The notes beneath the pieces are model-generated. The model had not been told where the DNA came from, did not search any database, and saw only the letters and a list, made by a program, of their open reading frames with translations. A DNA stretch of 7,706 bases from Candidatus Kuenenia stuttgartensis (GTDB lineage Bacteria > Planctomycetota > Planctomycetia > Isosphaerales > Isosphaeraceae): contig CAMCFM010000193.1 of NCBI GenBank assembly GCA_945874095.1, forward strand, positions 1 to 7,706, written 5' to 3'. Shown in pieces: positions 1 through 5,691 of the stretch (within the stretch, counting starts at the first letter, position 1; each line of letters begins with the position of its first letter). The translations under genes and the position numbers were made by a program.

Positions 1-474
1 GCCCGATTCCTGCTGGAAGAAATTCTGCCAGAAACCGAGAAGCAGTGGAAGCTTCGGCACGATGCTGCCGGAAGGGCCATTGCCGGGATCAGTTCTGGCG
101 GAATTTGTGCGTTTACAGTCGCATGGGAGCGGCCTGACCAGTTCTCGAAAGTGTTGTCCTGGGTGGGCAGTTTCACGAACATCGCTCACGGCAAGACGAT
201 GCGTGAAGGTGGCCACAATTATCCTGCGTTGATTCGTAAGACTCCGATCAAGCCAATTCGGGTCTTTTTGCAGGATGGGTCGAACGACCTCGACAACGCC
301 AACGGCAATTGGCCACTCGCCAATCAGCAGATGGCAAAGGCTTTGCGATACTCAGGATACGACTATCAATTTGTGATGGGTGAAGGATTCCACTCAAACT
401 TTCATGGCCGAGCCATTCTGCCTGATTCGCTTAAGTGGCTCTGGCGAGAGACATCGGCTGAACCCAAAAAGTAA
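1..474 (+). CDS. Putative alpha/beta-hydrolase esterase (enterochelin esterase-like), 3' part
   Basis: The frame is open from the first base of the window and ends at TAA, so the gene starts upstream; 157 residues are visible. The piece fits the putative esterase family (Fes/esterase D type alpha/beta hydrolases). GISSGG at visible residues 29-34 is the nucleophile elbow, with Ser31 the likely catalytic serine (codon at base 91). A strand ending in FLQDGSNDLDN gives an acidic residue at the usual place, and GEGFHSNFHG near the end supplies candidate catalytic histidines, followed by the typical LPDSLKWLW C-terminal helix. Such proteins are abundant in planctomycetes, often secreted and acting on sugar esters or attached to sugar-lactone domains. 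The substrate cannot be told, and any signal peptide lies outside the window. The fold is well supported; the exact specificity is not. Confidence 0.85.
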   Translation, partial: ARFLLEEILPETEKQWKLRHDAAGRAIAGISSGGICAFTVAWERPDQFSKVLSWVGSFTNIAHGKTMREGGHNYPALIRKTPIKPIRVFLQDGSNDLDNANGNWPLANQQMAKALRYSGYDYQFVMGEGFHSNFHGRAILPDSLKWLWRETSAEPKK

Positions 475-492
475 TCGGACCTAAAGCCATTG

Positions 493-520
493 GAAGCGAC
501 AGTTTTGATGCTGTCGCTTC
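493..520 (+). terminator. Stem-loop after the esterase gene, possible terminator
   Basis: A perfect 10-bp inverted repeat (GAAGCGACAG / CTGTCGCTTC) with an 8-base loop lies 18 bases after the esterase stop. Only a short run of T follows (ATTTGG), so it is a weak intrinsic terminator at best; it may instead protect the 3' end of the mRNA. Confidence 0.5.
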
Positions 521-558
521 ATTTGGATACAATCGTGCCCGTCGCTCAAGATGTGGTC

Positions 559-584
559 TGATATCAATCATTTTTGATCAATCA
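559..584. promoter_or_regulatory. Palindrome and direct repeat upstream of the deaminase gene
   Basis: TGATATCA (559-566) is a perfect palindrome. The octamer ATCAATCA occurs at 563-570 and again at 577-584, 14 bases apart, in the 140-base gap before the NagB-type gene. The position is right for an operator of the downstream unit, but the repeat is short and AT-rich, so chance is a real alternative. Confidence 0.25.
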
Positions 585-668
585 CTTTCGCGTGAGACGA
601 ATTTCGATTAGTTTATGAATCCCTGCTCCAAAGCCCTCTCACACGAATTTCATCAGGTCAGATCCACT

Positions 669-1466
669 ATGCCCACCGACTCACCTCGCCAACTTGCTAT
701 GAAATCCGCTGCTGAAGTCATTGTTTATCAAAATTCCGGGGATGCCTGCATCGCAGCCGCTGAGCGAATTGTGGGGGTCATGAAGTCGAAGAACCACCCG
801 ATTCTTGGTCTAGCCACAGGCTCTACACCGATTCCGGTTTATCAGGAGTTGGTCAGACAGTATCAGGCAGGTTACCTATCATTCAGTTCAGTCTCGACTT
901 ACAACCTCGATGAATACTATCCGATCAGTCCTTTGAACGATCAATGTTATCGCTGGTTTATGAATCACCACTTGTTTCAGCATGTCGATATTCCCGCAAA
1001 CCAGACTCATGTGCTGGATGGAACAGTCCCGGCATCGGCTTCTACAGAACACGCAAACCAGTTTGACAGGTGGATTGAAGAGGCGGGCGGCCTTGATTTG
1101 CAATTGCTTGGAATTGGGCGAAATGGCCATATCGGGTTTAATGAGCCGTTTGAGGCTGACTTGGCTGAAGCCGTTGACCTCCCTACGCGGTTGATTGAGC
1201 TTCATCCTGTGACGCTTACAGACGCCGGCCCTGCGTTTGGAGGTGTCGACAAGGTTCCAACGCATGCACTGACGGTCGGAACCCGGCAGATTCTCAAAGC
1301 TCGCCAGATTCTGATCCTGGCGTTCGGAAAAAATAAGGCTGAAGCCGTTGCTGCATCGTTGCAAGGTGTTCCTGGATCAAATGTTCCAGCGTCGTTGTTG
1401 CAAACGGTTGCCGATCGCGTCGTGTGGATTCTTGATGAAGCGGCTGCCGCAGGCCTGAAAGTCTAA
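669..1466 (+). CDS. nagB: Glucosamine-6-phosphate deaminase (NagB family)
   Basis: Cytosolic enzyme expected to convert glucosamine 6-phosphate to fructose 6-phosphate and ammonia. Motifs, numbered from the upstream ATG at 615: LATGSTP (66-72, phosphate-binding loop), NLDEYY with Asp99 (general base, Asp72 in E. coli), GIGRNGHIGFNEP (166-178) with His172 and Glu177 of the catalytic set, TRLIEL (191-196) and HALTVG (217-222). E. coli Asp141 is replaced by Asn170, as in many Bacillus-type short NagB proteins. The protein ends soon after the core, without the E. coli C-terminal extension. Three in-frame ATGs exist (615, 669, 699); family alignment begins near 699. I chose 669 because AGGT lies 10 bases upstream, although this is weak. 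6-phosphogluconolactonase is the related alternative, but DEY plus GHIGFNEP favours a deaminase. The gene is first in a probable unit with the permease 48 bases downstream. Confidence 0.87.
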   Translation: MPTDSPRQLAMKSAAEVIVYQNSGDACIAAAERIVGVMKSKNHPILGLATGSTPIPVYQELVRQYQAGYLSFSSVSTYNLDEYYPISPLNDQCYRWFMNHHLFQHVDIPANQTHVLDGTVPASASTEHANQFDRWIEEAGGLDLQLLGIGRNGHIGFNEPFEADLAEAVDLPTRLIELHPVTLTDAGPAFGGVDKVPTHALTVGTRQILKARQILILAFGKNKAEAVAASLQGVPGSNVPASLLQTVADRVVWILDEAAAAGLKV

Positions 1467-1485
1467 AATGACTCATAAACCCTTA

Positions 1486-1503
1486 ATCCAAATCAATTTG
1501 GAT
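1486..1503. promoter_or_regulatory. Inverted repeat just before the lactate permease gene
   Basis: ATCCAAAT-CA-ATTTGGAT is a perfect 8-bp dyad ending 11 bases before the permease ATG. It falls where a ribosome site would be expected, and no Shine-Dalgarno is seen. With a 2-base centre it is more like a DNA operator half-site pair than a stable RNA hairpin. It could allow control of the permease separately from the deaminase. Confidence 0.35.
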
Positions 1504-1514
1504 GTTAAATTCAC

Positions 1515-3173
1515 ATGACAAACCCGATTTGGATCCAGCAATACGACCCCACCGGGTATTGGGTGATATCGACCGCCATCGCAGCACTACCGCTTGTTGT
1601 ACTGCTCGGTCTTTTGATCACTGGTAAAGCCAATGCGTGGCAATCAGCCTGGGCTGGTTTGATCACTGCGGCAATTGTTGCAACCACTATATTCCAAATG
1701 CCTTTAGAGCTGGCGGCCAGGGCTACGGCAGTGGGCGCGGTGTTTTCCCTTTTTCGGATCATCTGGCTTATAGCAGGGGCCGTTTTCCTCTACGATATTG
1801 CTGTGGAAACCGGCCAGTTTGAGGTCATGAAGACATCCATCGCAGGTCTGTCTGGCGACCGTCGCATCCAGGCTGTTTTAGTCGCGTTCTCGTTTGGAGC
1901 ATTTATCGAAGGGGCTGCTGGATTTGGTGCTCCTGTCGCGATTTCTGCAGCTTTTCTCGTAGGCCTTGGGTTTAAGCCGTTTCAAGCAGCGGTTTTATGT
2001 CTTGTTGCGAACACAGCGCCCGTGGCATGGGGTGGCCTTGGTACCCCCATACGCACTTTAGGTGCTGTCACAAGTCTAGATGTGGAAGCGATTTCAGCGA
2101 TATCTGGACGAATTCTGCCACCTGTATCGTTGATCATTCCGATTTGGTTGGTCGCCATGATGAGTGGGACCCGCGGAGCCCTGGGCATCGCACCTGCTTT
2201 GGCTGTGATCGGCGGAGTCTTCGCTTTTGTTCAATGGTTTTGGTCGAACCATGTCGGGTTTGAGCTGGTCGATATCGTCTCGTCGCTTTCAAGTCTTCTG
2301 GCAGCGGTCATCCTACTTAAGTTCTGGAAGCCAAAGCATGAGTGGCATTTTCCAGATGAACCGGCTCAAACAATTCACGCTGAAAAACTGCCATTTTCGA
2401 TCGTTGCCAGAGCTTGGGCACCGTTCGTGATTCTTACGGTGATGGTCCTGATTTGGGGAATTCCACCGGTGAAGAAGTTTTTCGCCGATCACGGAGACTT
2501 TCGTCAGCCCATGCCTGGTCTCCACAAAATGGTCGCCAAGGGCGAATCGCTTTCTGGAAGAGCCACGCCTGATCCTAAAAAAGACTTGGAAGATGCGTTT
2601 CTGGACATCGTTCCTGCCAGTTCCACCGGCACTGCCACGATGATCGCAGCAGTGATTTCAGGCTTCTATCTTGGCATAAAACCGCGACGGCTTTTTGTCA
2701 TGTTCACACAGACCATTTGGCGGCTAAAGCCTGCCATAGCCGCGATTTTGGGAATGCTTTGTCTGGGCTATGTGACAAAATACGCCGGTATGGATGCTGT
2801 TTTGGGACTGGCCATGACTCGAACAGGCGCGAATTTTTACCCAGTTTTTGCCGCATTGCTTGGCTGGCTGGGGGTTGCCCTGACGGGATCGGACACAGCT
2901 TCGAATGTCCTGTTTGGAAACCTGCAAGTGATTACAGCTGAGAAACTTGGGCTTAATCCGCTCTTGATGGCATCAGCCAATACCACTGGTGGAGTGATGG
3001 GCAAAATGATCGACGCCCAGTCGATTGTGGTTGCAGCCGCTGCCACCGGCGAGCACGGCCAGGAAGGCCCCATTCTACGGGCTGTGATGCTGCATTCGAT
3101 TGCTCTGGCACTGATCGTAGGGGCGATTGTCTGGATCTATGCCCATGTACTGCCATGGGTTGTGGCTGTTTGA
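1515..3173 (+). CDS. lldP: L-lactate permease (LctP/LldP family)
   Basis: Inner-membrane transporter of the lactate permease family (TC 2.A.14), which takes up L-lactate, D-lactate or glycolate with protons. The 552 residues match the usual length of E. coli LldP. Hallmarks seen: GAFIEGAAGFGAPVAIS (128-144), LVANTAPVAWGGLGTPI (163-179), LTGSDTASNVLFGNLQ (456-471) and NTTGGVMGKMIDAQSI (489-504). Many hydrophobic segments run from residue 15 to the C-terminus. A hydrophilic stretch at about 317-362 (PPVKKFF to DPKKDLEDA) is a soluble loop in the middle of the protein. The start follows a 48-base gap after nagB with no clear ribosome site. Neighbouring nagB and FAH-family genes suggest a carbon-uptake unit. 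The family is certain; the preference between lactate and glycolate is not. Confidence 0.93.
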   Translation: MTNPIWIQQYDPTGYWVISTAIAALPLVVLLGLLITGKANAWQSAWAGLITAAIVATTIFQMPLELAARATAVGAVFSLFRIIWLIAGAVFLYDIAVETGQFEVMKTSIAGLSGDRRIQAVLVAFSFGAFIEGAAGFGAPVAISAAFLVGLGFKPFQAAVLCLVANTAPVAWGGLGTPIRTLGAVTSLDVEAISAISGRILPPVSLIIPIWLVAMMSGTRGALGIAPALAVIGGVFAFVQWFWSNHVGFELVDIVSSLSSLLAAVILLKFWKPKHEWHFPDEPAQTIHAEKLPFSIVARAWAPFVILTVMVLIWGIPPVKKFFADHGDFRQPMPGLHKMVAKGESLSGRATPDPKKDLEDAFLDIVPASSTGTATMIAAVISGFYLGIKPRRLFVMFTQTIWRLKPAIAAILGMLCLGYVTKYAGMDAVLGLAMTRTGANFYPVFAALLGWLGVALTGSDTASNVLFGNLQVITAEKLGLNPLLMASANTTGGVMGKMIDAQSIVVAAAATGEHGQEGPILRAVMLHSIALALIVGAIVWIYAHVLPWVVAV

Positions 3174-3246
3174 CCAATGAATTGGAAGTGGTGGATTTTC
3201 TGCTGCCTCACTGCCTTGAAAAACGATACGGAAGGCTGTTCCTGAA

Positions 3247-4110
3247 ATGAAGATTGCAACGATTCAAACCCAACAAGGCCCGCGTGTATGTGCTCTGGTG
3301 GAAGGGCGTTATGTGGATCTTAACGCGGCTGACCCGGGCTTGCCGCAGAGTCTTAAAGCAATTCTGGCCCTGGGCGAGATCGGGCTGGTTCGATGCCTGG
3401 AAGCATCCCAGACAGGGACGGTTTCTTATGAAGTGGCCACAGCCAAGCACCTTGCGGTGATCCCCGATCCTCAAAAGATTATCTGTCTTGGCCTGAATTA
3501 CCGGGACCATGCCATCGAATCCGGGATGGAGATCCCTCCAGAGCCGATCCTTTTCAGCAAATACGCCTCAGCCCTGATTGGGCACGGCGATGCGATCGTT
3601 CTGCCGGATGCATCTACGCAAGTGGACTATGAGGCTGAACTTGTGGTTGTGATTGGTGCTCGTGCCAAGCATGTTTCAGAGGCCGATGCTCTGAACTATG
3701 TCGCGGGATATGCTGTGGGGCACGACGTTTCGGCGCGTGACTGGCAATTGAATAAACCGGGTAAGCAGTGGATGGCTGGCAAGACTTTCGATACGTTCGC
3801 ACCGGTCGGGCCCGTGATGGTGACCAAAGATGAGGTGGCCGATTCATCCAGCCTTGGTATTCGTCTGAGGCTGAACGGTCAGACAATGCAAGACTCGAAT
3901 ACCAAACAACTTATATTCGACGTGGCTTACTCTGTGGCGTATCTTTCGAAGATTATGACGCTTGAGCCTGGCGATTTGATTTATACAGGTACTCCTCCCG
4001 GGGTCGGGATGGCCCGCAAGCCGCAAGTCTGGCTTAAGCCTGGCGATGTGGTGGAAGTTGAGATTGACGGTCTGGGAGTCCTCAGCAATACGGTGATTGC
4101 CGAAGGCTAA
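3247..4110 (+). CDS. Fumarylacetoacetate hydrolase (FAH) family enzyme
   Basis: 287-residue soluble enzyme of the FAH superfamily. Residues 1-70 form the small N-terminal domain, and the catalytic domain starts at KIICLGLNYRDHAIE (78-92), whose His88 is the usual catalytic histidine. Divalent-metal ligands are visible as Glu129 and Glu131 in DYEAELVVVIG and Asp160 in GHDVSARDWQ. Lys179 (AGKTFDTFAPVGP) and GTPPGVG (248-254) are also conserved in the family. The family includes acylpyruvases, oxaloacetate decarboxylases/tautomerases, 2-hydroxyhepta-2,4-diene-1,7-dioate isomerases and 2-keto-3-deoxy sugar-acid hydrolases; the sequence alone does not separate these. It lies 73 bases after the lactate permease with a GAAGG 11 bases before ATG. 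A role in cleaving or decarboxylating a short keto-acid would suit the context, but this is inference. Confidence 0.9.
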   Translation: MKIATIQTQQGPRVCALVEGRYVDLNAADPGLPQSLKAILALGEIGLVRCLEASQTGTVSYEVATAKHLAVIPDPQKIICLGLNYRDHAIESGMEIPPEPILFSKYASALIGHGDAIVLPDASTQVDYEAELVVVIGARAKHVSEADALNYVAGYAVGHDVSARDWQLNKPGKQWMAGKTFDTFAPVGPVMVTKDEVADSSSLGIRLRLNGQTMQDSNTKQLIFDVAYSVAYLSKIMTLEPGDLIYTGTPPGVGMARKPQVWLKPGDVVEVEIDGLGVLSNTVIAEG

Positions 4111-4124
4111 AACGTTGCAAGGCG

Positions 4125-4151
4125 ATAACACTTTATAATATAAGTGATTAT
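4125..4151. terminator. AT-rich hairpin between convergent genes
   Basis: ATAACACTT pairs with AAGTG-A-TTAT (one bulged A) around an 8-base AT loop, in the 48-base gap between the FAH-family gene and the oppositely oriented phosphodiesterase gene. There is no proper T run on either side, so it is only a possible weak bidirectional terminator. Confidence 0.3.
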
Positions 4152-4158
4152 GGCCTGA

Positions 4159-4650
4159 TTAATCTTCTTTGATCTCATGCCACTGGATTTCACCGGTGGC
4201 GAGATCAAGAGTGACGTAAGTCCATTTGGGTGCTCGGTAAAGGGCACCTGGGTTAATGAATCGGGTGGGGCCTTGCTGGAAGTCGCTTGCCAAATGCGAG
4301 TGACCGAAAAACAGGTAGTCAGGCTCTGCGGCAGTGAGTTTCTGCATATGGGCTGGTCTGTCGCCATGAGCCATACCGATCCGTTTGTCCCCAAGCGTGA
4401 TGATGCCCGAATATTTTAAGTCAATTCCACCAAACAACTTAAGATTGTATTCCAGTTCATCTGAGTCGTCGTTATTGCCATAAACAAAATAGGTTGGAAT
4501 GTCTTTGGTGATCAGTGTTTGGGCGACTTGTGGGCGAGTCAGGTCTCCACAGTGCAGAATGGCTTTTACGCCGAGATTCTGAAATGTGCGAAGGGCCCGA
4601 TATGTCCGGGCAACCTGATTGTGAGTGTCTGAGATGAGGCCGATGAGCAT
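4159..4650 (-). CDS. YfcE/MJ0936-family metallophosphodiesterase
   Basis: 163-residue cytosolic calcineurin-like phosphoesterase with the two-metal centre of the YfcE/MJ0936 family. Motifs in order: ISDTHNQ (Asp8, His10), HCGDL (Asp36), YGNNDD (Asn59 or Asn60, Asp61), AHGD (His95) and GHSH (His117, His119), followed by INPGAL (132-137), the family's NPGS-like element. The protein is expected to hydrolyse phosphodiesters; the natural substrate is unknown for most members. An in-frame ATG 93 bases upstream (4743) exists, but the added 31 residues have no family counterpart. The ATG at 4650 is preceded by AGGGAG at 8 bases, and the best promoter lies between the two ATGs, so 4650 is the better start. 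The gene is convergent with the FAH-family gene and appears monocistronic. Confidence 0.92.
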   Translation of the reverse strand: MLIGLISDTHNQVARTYRALRTFQNLGVKAILHCGDLTRPQVAQTLITKDIPTYFVYGNNDDSDELEYNLKLFGGIDLKYSGIITLGDKRIGMAHGDRPAHMQKLTAAEPDYLFFGHSHLASDFQQGPTRFINPGALYRAPKWTYVTLDLATGEIQWHEIKED

Positions 4651-4658
4651 GCATGCCA

Positions 4659-4664
4659 CTCCCT
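4659..4664 (-). promoter_or_regulatory. Ribosome binding site deciding the phosphodiesterase start
   Basis: AGGGAG on the minus strand lies 8 bases before the ATG at 4650. It selects this start over the upstream in-frame ATG at 4743 and over an out-of-frame ATG 4 bases upstream. Confidence 0.6.
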
Positions 4665-4688
4665 GATCGTTTTTAAACACAATATCGA

Positions 4689-4716
4689 ATTCTAACAAAA
4701 TAAACTTGATTGTTAC
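4689..4716 (-). promoter_or_regulatory. Probable promoter of the phosphodiesterase gene
   Basis: Read on the minus strand, GTAACA (4716-4711) is followed after 16 bases by TAGAAT (4694-4689), which carries an upstream TG as an extended -10 element. Transcription would begin near 4682, giving a leader of about 30 bases before the ATG at 4650. Confidence 0.45.
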
Positions 4717-4905
4717 AGGATTTCTGTGATTTACAGGTTTCAAAATGAAATTCTGAAGAACTTTTAACGAGCGGAATCGGTATTCCGAACAAAATCTTTG
4801 GCTTTTTAAATTTTACCAATTGGCTGAGGCATGTTGCCCGAGTAGAGTGTAAGTGTAGCTTCTTCCAATCTGAGCGCGACAACCTGGCTTTTGGTTTCGA
4901 ACCAT
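4717..4905. other. Intergenic stretch with one small hairpin
   Basis: Nothing clearly genic is seen here. A perfect 6-bp hairpin, CGGAAT-CGGT-ATTCCG, lies at 4772-4787. A minus-strand frame open from 4967 to 4806 has gene-like composition but no ATG, GTG or TTG near its beginning (see findings). Confidence 0.4.
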
Positions 4906-4933
4906 TTGACATGTAAGAGCGTATCAATATTCT
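4906..4933 (+). promoter_or_regulatory. Promoter-like sequence ahead of the structured region
   Basis: A perfect TTGACA (4906-4911) is followed after 16 bases by TATTCT (4928-4933), which matches 4 of 6 bases of the -10 consensus. Transcription would begin near 4940, just before the first of the abutting hairpins. The match is good but not proof. Confidence 0.45.
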
Positions 4934-5062
4934 GGCAGAAGACTGCGGCACATGGCCCAAGTGGGGTTTATGTGGCGACCGACCGAGAGAAAACGGCGGT
5001 CGCGGGCGAGCCTTGGTGGCGACCCGACTCAAAGGGGACTCCAAATGTTCGCCCAGTTTCAA

Positions 5063-5081
5063 CCCGCGATACGCGGGGAGG
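5063..5081 (+). promoter_or_regulatory. Hairpin overlapping a Shine-Dalgarno-like sequence
   Basis: CCCGCG-ATA-CGCGGG (5063-5077) runs into GGGGAGG (5075-5081), an excellent ribosome-site match 7 bases before the ATG at 5089. Part of the site would be locked in the stem, so if the ORF is translated its initiation would depend on this fold. Confidence 0.35.
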
Positions 5082-5088
5082 TTTAGGC

Positions 5089-5304
5089 ATGGCTACTGTA
5101 TTCAATACGCAAACCATTGGTGTGTCAAAGATTCGGTTTGCTCATCGGTATAAGATGGTGGTTCACAAGAAGCTTAAGGCTTCGGCTTACCATCCCAGCC
5201 GGATTTCGGCTGAGGCCCCCGATGCTGGGCACACACGACGTGGAACTGAAGCAGGCGAGATGTGGACACGCAATGCCGAGGCTTCTGAAGCCGGTCGGTA
5301 TTGA
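5089..5304 (+). CDS. Possible small basic protein of unknown function
   Basis: 71 residues beginning MATVFNTQTIGVSKIRFAH and ending EASEAGRY. I do not recognise the family. The N-terminal half is rich in Lys, Arg and His (HRYKMVVHKKLK), and the second half is rich in Ala, Glu and Gly and looks disordered. There is no signal peptide or membrane segment. In its favour: ATG 7 bases after GGGGAGG, a promoter-like sequence about 150 bases upstream and a terminator downstream. Against it: all frames are fairly open here, the segment is full of inverted repeats that suggest RNA structure, and about 260 untranslated bases would follow before the terminator. It may be a leader ORF, or no gene at all. 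Confidence 0.25.
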   Translation: MATVFNTQTIGVSKIRFAHRYKMVVHKKLKASAYHPSRISAEAPDAGHTRRGTEAGEMWTRNAEASEAGRY

Positions 5305-5561
5305 GGATAGGAAGGAGTTTCGAGATTTCTAAACTGGTCAATTCAAGGGCTGAGCGGCCACGCCAGGTTCTTCCGGCTTTCACAAGTCCGGAATCTGAAG
5401 GCGTTACCGCACCGTTCTACCGGCCATACAGGCTCAAAGGTCTCTGCAAAGGCCGGCTCCATCGTATCATCCCATTCGGTGGACTATCCTTCGCAATTTA
5501 GAGATAAGCCCAATTGGCAGACTTAAGGACCACTTATGGCCGGTCCAAGCCGTTTTTCAAG

Positions 5562-5598
5562 ATCCCTTCTGGCTTATGAAAGCCAGTTGGGATTTTTT
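5562..5598 (+). terminator. Intrinsic terminator of the structured region
   Basis: ATCCC-TT-CTGGCTT, loop ATGA, AAGCCAG-TT-GGGAT: a 7-bp and a 5-bp helix separated by a TT/TT internal loop, followed by TTTTT. It marks the end of a plus-strand transcript where no good protein gene ends, which supports an RNA gene upstream. Confidence 0.75.
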
Positions 5599-5608
5599 AT
5601 ATGCCCCA

Positions 5609-5637
5609 TTGACATTCCATTGGAGTGATATCACAAT
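5609..5637 (+). promoter_or_regulatory. Promoter of the SPFH cassette
   Basis: TTGACA (5609-5614), 17 bases, then CACAAT (5632-5637). Start of transcription would be near 5644, leaving a leader of about 48 bases before the SPFH start. It lies just after the terminator of the preceding unit, so the cassette is probably expressed independently. Confidence 0.5.
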
Positions 5638-5642
5638 GATAT
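5625..5642. promoter_or_regulatory. Candidate operator: palindrome plus TGATAT repeat
   Basis: GTGATATCAC (5625-5634) is a perfect 10-base palindrome overlapping the promoter spacer and -10. TGATAT occurs at 5626-5631 and 5637-5642, exactly 11 bases apart, about one helical turn. Ribbon-helix-helix repressors bind such short, turn-spaced repeats, and the cassette encodes one, so autoregulation is a reasonable inference. Confidence 0.4.
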
Positions 5643-5691
5643 TTGTTATGGGTTCGGTTTCCACCAACTTCAGAGAACTCAGAGGAGTGTA

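Larger units (their letters stand above)
4940..5598 (+). ncRNA. Candidate large structured RNA or structured mRNA (unrecognised)
   Basis: A stretch of about 650 bases between a promoter-like sequence and a strong terminator. Three hairpins abut with almost no spacing: CACAT/ATGTG (4949-4953 with 4970-4974, CCC/GGG inside), GCGACCG/CGGTCGC (4975-4981 with 4997-5003) and GGGCGA/TCGCCC (5004-5009 with 5049-5054). Further pairs: CCCGCG/CGCGGG (5063-5077), GCAAACC/GGTTTGC (5109-5141), GATGGT/ACCATC (5154-5194), CCCAGC/GCTGGG (5194-5229), CCGAGGCTT with AAGCC and TCGG (5276-5298) and TTCCGG/CCGGAA (5371-5393). A 10-bp long-range helix joins ACCGGCCATA (5419-5428) with TATGGCCGGT (5535-5544). Abutting helices and long-range pairing are usual in structured RNAs. 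I find no RNase P P4 core, no tmRNA-like alanine acceptor end, no SRP core and no known riboswitch motif. The alternative is a structured leader plus the small ORF at 5089-5304. Confidence 0.4.

Noticed and set aside
888..1364. 158-residue minus-strand open frame opposite nagB
   Set aside because: It lies entirely antisense to a gene with clear catalytic motifs and has no recognisable content of its own.
4133..4138. TATAAT-like hexamer between convergent genes
   Set aside because: It lies within an AT-rich hairpin, no -35 is present and no gene follows in either orientation.
4893..4904. GGTTTCGAACC resembling a tRNA T-arm
   Set aside because: No acceptor, anticodon or D-arm pairing can be built around it on either strand; it is a short palindrome.
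4673..5062. 129-residue minus-strand open frame upstream of the phosphodiesterase
   Set aside because: Composition is unlike a protein (basic, low complexity pieces), it runs through the phosphodiesterase promoter and antisense to the abutting hairpins.
5117..5332. 71-residue plus-strand frame overlapping the 5089-5304 ORF
   Set aside because: No ribosome site at its start, and it overlaps a frame with a much better one.
5301..5501. 66-codon frame with TTG overlapping the stop of the 5089-5304 ORF
   Set aside because: The overlap looks like coupling, but the start is a weak TTG, the ribosome-like AGGAAGGAG lies inside the frame rather than before it, and the segment is full of pairing elements. 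It is more likely part of the RNA.
4940..5598. Assignment to tmRNA, RNase P RNA or SRP RNA
   Set aside because: The P4 core of RNase P, the tag ORF and tRNA-like end of tmRNA, and the SRP Alu/GGAA core are not seen.
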